DNA of 7,754 bases from an uncultured Simplicispira sp. (lineage in GTDB: Bacteria; Pseudomonadota; Gammaproteobacteria; Burkholderiales; Burkholderiaceae_C), in contig CAIRYF010000329.1 of NCBI GenBank assembly GCA_903882725.1, positions 1-7,754 on the forward strand. The letters are read 5' to 3'. The translations under genes and the position numbers were made by a program. This document shows, one piece after another, positions 5,166-7,754 of this stretch; position 1 is the first letter of the stretch; each line of letters opens with the position of its first letter. A model generated the notes under the pieces. The model worked only from the letters and a program-made list of their open reading frames with translations. It was not told where the DNA came from and did no database searches.

Positions 5166-7366
5166 TTGAGTGCTTGCAACACCGCATCAGCATCACCGCG
5201 CAGTTGCCCGGCCATGGTGGTGGCCAGTTGCAGACGGCGCAGCAACCACACGTTCAAGTCGCGGGCGTCCCATTGCGGCAGGGGTTCAGATTCGGCGGTC
5301 GGTGCCGGAGCGCAGGCTGCAGCGCAGGCTGGCGCAGACTGTGGTGCTGACAAGATGGCATTGATGCGCTCGCCTGCCTGCGCCAGCGGCGTTTGCACTT
5401 GTTCGGGGTGCAGCCGACCTCGGCGCAGTAACAGCAGGGTTTTGACGGCAGTCAGCTGCGCCAGCAATTGATAGCTGTGTGCTTGCAGATGCTCCAGCGG
5501 CTCCAGTGGCGGGCGCACGGCGCGCGGCTCGGACAGCGAGCGCTGCGTTGCCAGCACCAGCGCCGATAGGCTGTCATAGGCCTCGCGCCGCGCCAAGCGC
5601 CAGGCCAGCTCGGGGGCATTGTCCACGGCATCCAACTGGCCCAAGCCCAGCGCCACACGGGCATGGTGCGCTTGCGCCGCCAGCGTGCGTGCCACCAGCG
5701 CCGCCATTTGCGTGCGCTCCCACGACGGCAGCACGTAGGCAAACGCCCAGGCAATGCCGGTGCCAATCAGCGTATCGACCAAGCGCTCAAACAGCGCAAA
5801 CACCGTACTGCCTGCGCCATCGAGCTGGTGCGCCTGCACCAGCCCCAGCACCGTAGCCGCAACGGCGGTGACGAGGTAGCGGCGCAGCGCAAAACTGTGC
5901 GCTAGCGCCTGTGCCAGCGTCACAACGATCAACAGGCTCCAAGCGGGCCAGTGCGCTGACAGCACAGCCACCGCCAGCACGCAACCGAGCAAGGTGCCTG
6001 CAACGCGCAGATTGCGCCGCTCCAATGTCTGCGCCAAGCTGCCGCGCAGCACCACCACGATGGTCAGCAGCACCCAATAAGCGTGCGTGCCCCAGGGCAG
6101 TTGCAGGGCAACTGCATAGCCCGCGCCCATTGCCAGTGCAGCGCGCATGGCATGGCGCAGCGGCGGCGCGTCCCAGTGCCACAGGCTGCGCAGCGGCTGC
6201 CACGACCAAGTGGTGGGACTGACAAACATTTGCCAATAGGCGCGCACCACGGCCAGGTCGGGCACCATGTCGCCGCGTGCCAGCGCAATCAGGCGCAATG
6301 CCTCGTCGTTGATGTGGCCCATGCGGTCGGCCAAGCCGCGCGCCAGCAGTGGCGCACTAAAGCCGCTTGGCGTAGTTTCGATGGTGGTTTGCGTGCTCAG
6401 GGTTTGCAGGCGGGGGCGCATATCGGTAAACACCACCGGCTGGCGGCCCCAGAGCAAGGCGTCGGCCAAGTGTTCGACCTCATCGGCCAACGCTTGCAAC
6501 ACCGCTTGCTGGCTGGCCAGTGCGGGCGCTTGCTCGGGCTGGGTGCGCAGGGTATCCAAGTCCAACTCGCAGGCCAGCAAGTGGTCGCGCATTTCCAAAA
6601 TTTGCACCAGCATGGCGGCGCGGCGCTGACGCCGGGGGGTGCGGGGCGACTCCAAAATCAGGTCGCGCGCGCCTTGCAATTGGTCGGCCAGTGCAGCGTG
6701 GTGCAACAACATCACGCCGGTGTGGACACCAGCATGGGCTTCATCGCTGGCCACAGTGAACTGGCGCGCCTGCACCCGCATCAGTTGTGCCAGCGACAGC
6801 AGCACATCACTGAGCAACTGCACCCGGTAGCGGCCATTGAGCAGCATATTGGCCAGCACCGCCCACAGCACATACAGCAGCGTGCCCAAGGCAAAGTAGC
6901 GCGTACTCTCCAAAGCGCTGGCAAGGTGGCTGCTGGCACCATCGGCGCTGCCATGGCTGCCAGCAGCCAAAGAAAAAACCATGGCAAACATCAGCGAGAT
7001 AGCCACTGGCGCGCCGCGTTTACCCCAGGCCATACCCAAAAAAATAAAAAATGTGGCTGGCACCAACAATAGCCCCAGCGCCAGCGCATCGTGCTGCCAA
7101 TATTGCACGGCAAAAAACAGTGGCGTGCCCAGCAGCGGCGCAGGCAGCAGGTACCAAAACTTGCCGCGCCGAGGAGCCGGAACATCGGGCGGCCCAGACA
7201 CAATCACGCCCACTGCGGCGGCAGATGCCGCAAACGCACCCAGCCACAGGTGTATGCCAGCAGAAATTACCAGCAGCCCCAGCGCCACGCTGATGCCGTT
7301 GAGCACGTAGTGGCTCAGGGCAACGCGCAGCACGCGGCGCAGGCGGGGGGTTGGGGCGAGGAGCAT
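5162..7366 (-). CDS. FUSC family inner-membrane protein (YccS-like, putative exporter)
   Basis: The 734-residue protein has the two-part architecture of the fusaric-acid-resistance/aromatic-acid-exporter superfamily. A first hydrophobic block at about residues 17-175 (some six membrane segments) is followed by a long soluble region at 178-400 with helical, charged stretches. A second block at about 405-547 contains HAMRAALAMGAGYAVALQL (405-423) and THAYWVLLTIVVVLRGSLAQ (427-446), the core motif of the FUSC-like domain. A soluble C-terminal part follows, with an Ala/Pro/Cys-rich stretch near 675-697. Relatives such as YccS and AaeB are predicted or known to export small aromatic or other organic acids; the substrate here is unknown. 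ATG 7366 lies 16 nt after the TRAP permease stop, with no clear Shine-Dalgarno, so translation may be coupled. I see no AaeA- or AaeX-like partner in the window. Confidence 0.88.
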   Translation of the reverse strand: MLLAPTPRLRRVLRVALSHYVLNGISVALGLLVISAGIHLWLGAFAASAAAVGVIVSGPPDVPAPRRGKFWYLLPAPLLGTPLFFAVQYWQHDALALGLLLVPATFFIFLGMAWGKRGAPVAISLMFAMVFSLAAGSHGSADGASSHLASALESTRYFALGTLLYVLWAVLANMLLNGRYRVQLLSDVLLSLAQLMRVQARQFTVASDEAHAGVHTGVMLLHHAALADQLQGARDLILESPRTPRRQRRAAMLVQILEMRDHLLACELDLDTLRTQPEQAPALASQQAVLQALADEVEHLADALLWGRQPVVFTDMRPRLQTLSTQTTIETTPSGFSAPLLARGLADRMGHINDEALRLIALARGDMVPDLAVVRAYWQMFVSPTTWSWQPLRSLWHWDAPPLRHAMRAALAMGAGYAVALQLPWGTHAYWVLLTIVVVLRGSLAQTLERRNLRVAGTLLGCVLAVAVLSAHWPAWSLLIVVTLAQALAHSFALRRYLVTAVAATVLGLVQAHQLDGAGSTVFALFERLVDTLIGTGIAWAFAYVLPSWERTQMAALVARTLAAQAHHARVALGLGQLDAVDNAPELAWRLARREAYDSLSALVLATQRSLSEPRAVRPPLEPLEHLQAHSYQLLAQLTAVKTLLLLRRGRLHPEQVQTPLAQAGERINAILSAPQSAPACAAACAPAPTAESEPLPQWDARDLNVWLLRRLQLATTMAGQLRGDADAVLQALK

Positions 7367-7382
7367 TTAGGTGTCGTGCGGG

Positions 7383-7754
7383 TTACTTTTTCTCCCCGTC
7401 AAGCGCCTCTTGCATGGCCTTTAGCGGGTCTTCCTCGGGCACCTCTGCGGCGGCAGCAGCAGCGCTTGGGGTGGCGGAGGCATCTTCAGGCGGTACTTCT
7501 AACTCGGGCATGGGCATATCGCTCTCCATTTGCAAGCGAATTTCGTCCATGTCATAGACCTCGGCCTTGTCCAAGCCGCTGGAGACAATGCCGGGGAAAC
7601 CAATGATCAAGCCGACCATGATGATTTGGATGAACACAAACGGAATTGCGCCCCAGTAAATCTGCAAGGTGGTGATGGGCTGAATCAGCTTTTTTGTCAC
7701 CCGGTCGGTGTAGGCCACCACGGGTGCGACGCTGCGCAAATAAAACAGCGCAAA
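7383..7754 (-). CDS. TRAP transporter large permease (DctM-type), C-terminal fragment
   Basis: The frame is open to the right edge and ends at TAA 7383-7385, giving 123 visible residues; the N-terminal part is outside the window. LRSVAP followed by a final membrane helix (YWGAIPFVFIQIIMVGLII, then FPGIV) is the usual end of DctM/12-TM subunits of tripartite ATP-independent periplasmic transporters. These import organic acids or related solutes with a periplasmic binding protein and a small DctQ subunit. After the last helix comes an acidic tail of about 65 residues. It has a run of six Ala, many Glu, Asp and Pro, and a charged end KAMQEALDGEKK, and is longer than many DctM C-termini. The TTG at 7737-7739 is an internal codon, not a start. 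The gene is probably co-transcribed with the FUSC gene 16 nt downstream. Confidence 0.85.
   Translation of the reverse strand, partial: FALFYLRSVAPVVAYTDRVTKKLIQPITTLQIYWGAIPFVFIQIIMVGLIIGFPGIVSSGLDKAEVYDMDEIRLQMESDMPMPELEVPPEDASATPSAAAAAAEVPEEDPLKAMQEALDGEKK

Noticed and set aside
6083..7072. A long open frame (329 codons) on the + strand opposite the FUSC gene
   Set aside because: It is antisense to a well-supported membrane protein, has a Gln/His/Ala-rich composition typical of a complementary-strand shadow in GC-rich DNA, and shows no recognisable motif or ribosome binding site.

Overview
The window looks like chromosomal DNA of a betaproteobacterium, most likely family Comamonadaceae (Rhodoferax/Polaromonas/Acidovorax-like). 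The basis is protein resemblance (TruC, YlqF, a chemoreceptor with a C-terminal tail ending in DWESF, a two-part FUSC protein, a TRAP large permease), the moderately GC-rich coding style, and short intergenic palindromic elements of a kind I associate with that family. This is a judgement from recognition, not from a search.

Layout. The left edge (about 1-117) carries the last part of an IS481-type transposase and the presumed right end of its insertion sequence. It runs directly into the 5' end of truC (+ strand, tRNA pseudouridine-65 synthase). truC converges with a leftward pair: a methyl-accepting chemotaxis protein (1876-3699) followed after 32 nt by a DHH/DHHA1 phosphoesterase (926-1843). 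The gap between truC and the phosphoesterase holds a terminator-like hairpin and a palindromic intergenic element. Right of the chemoreceptor, a divergent AT-rich region precedes a 48-residue basic protein on the + strand (3873-4019), with an excellent ribosome binding site and its own terminator. That small gene converges with, and overlaps the 3' end of, ylqF (- strand), a circularly permuted ribosome-assembly GTPase. Further right, a 734-residue FUSC-type membrane protein lies 16 nt behind the truncated TRAP large permease gene, which runs off the right edge; these two are probably co-transcribed leftward.

How the genes fit together. Most of this is housekeeping: tRNA modification, 50S maturation, chemotaxis and solute transport. 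Two adjacencies suggest joint function: chemoreceptor with DHH phosphoesterase, and TRAP permease (uptake) with FUSC protein (putative efflux). I see no CRISPR array, tRNA, rRNA or clear defence system. The least ordinary points are the insertion-sequence end that seems to have replaced the native start of truC, the small gene whose terminator lies inside ylqF coding sequence, and the G8 tract with 10-bp repeats in the ylqF leader.
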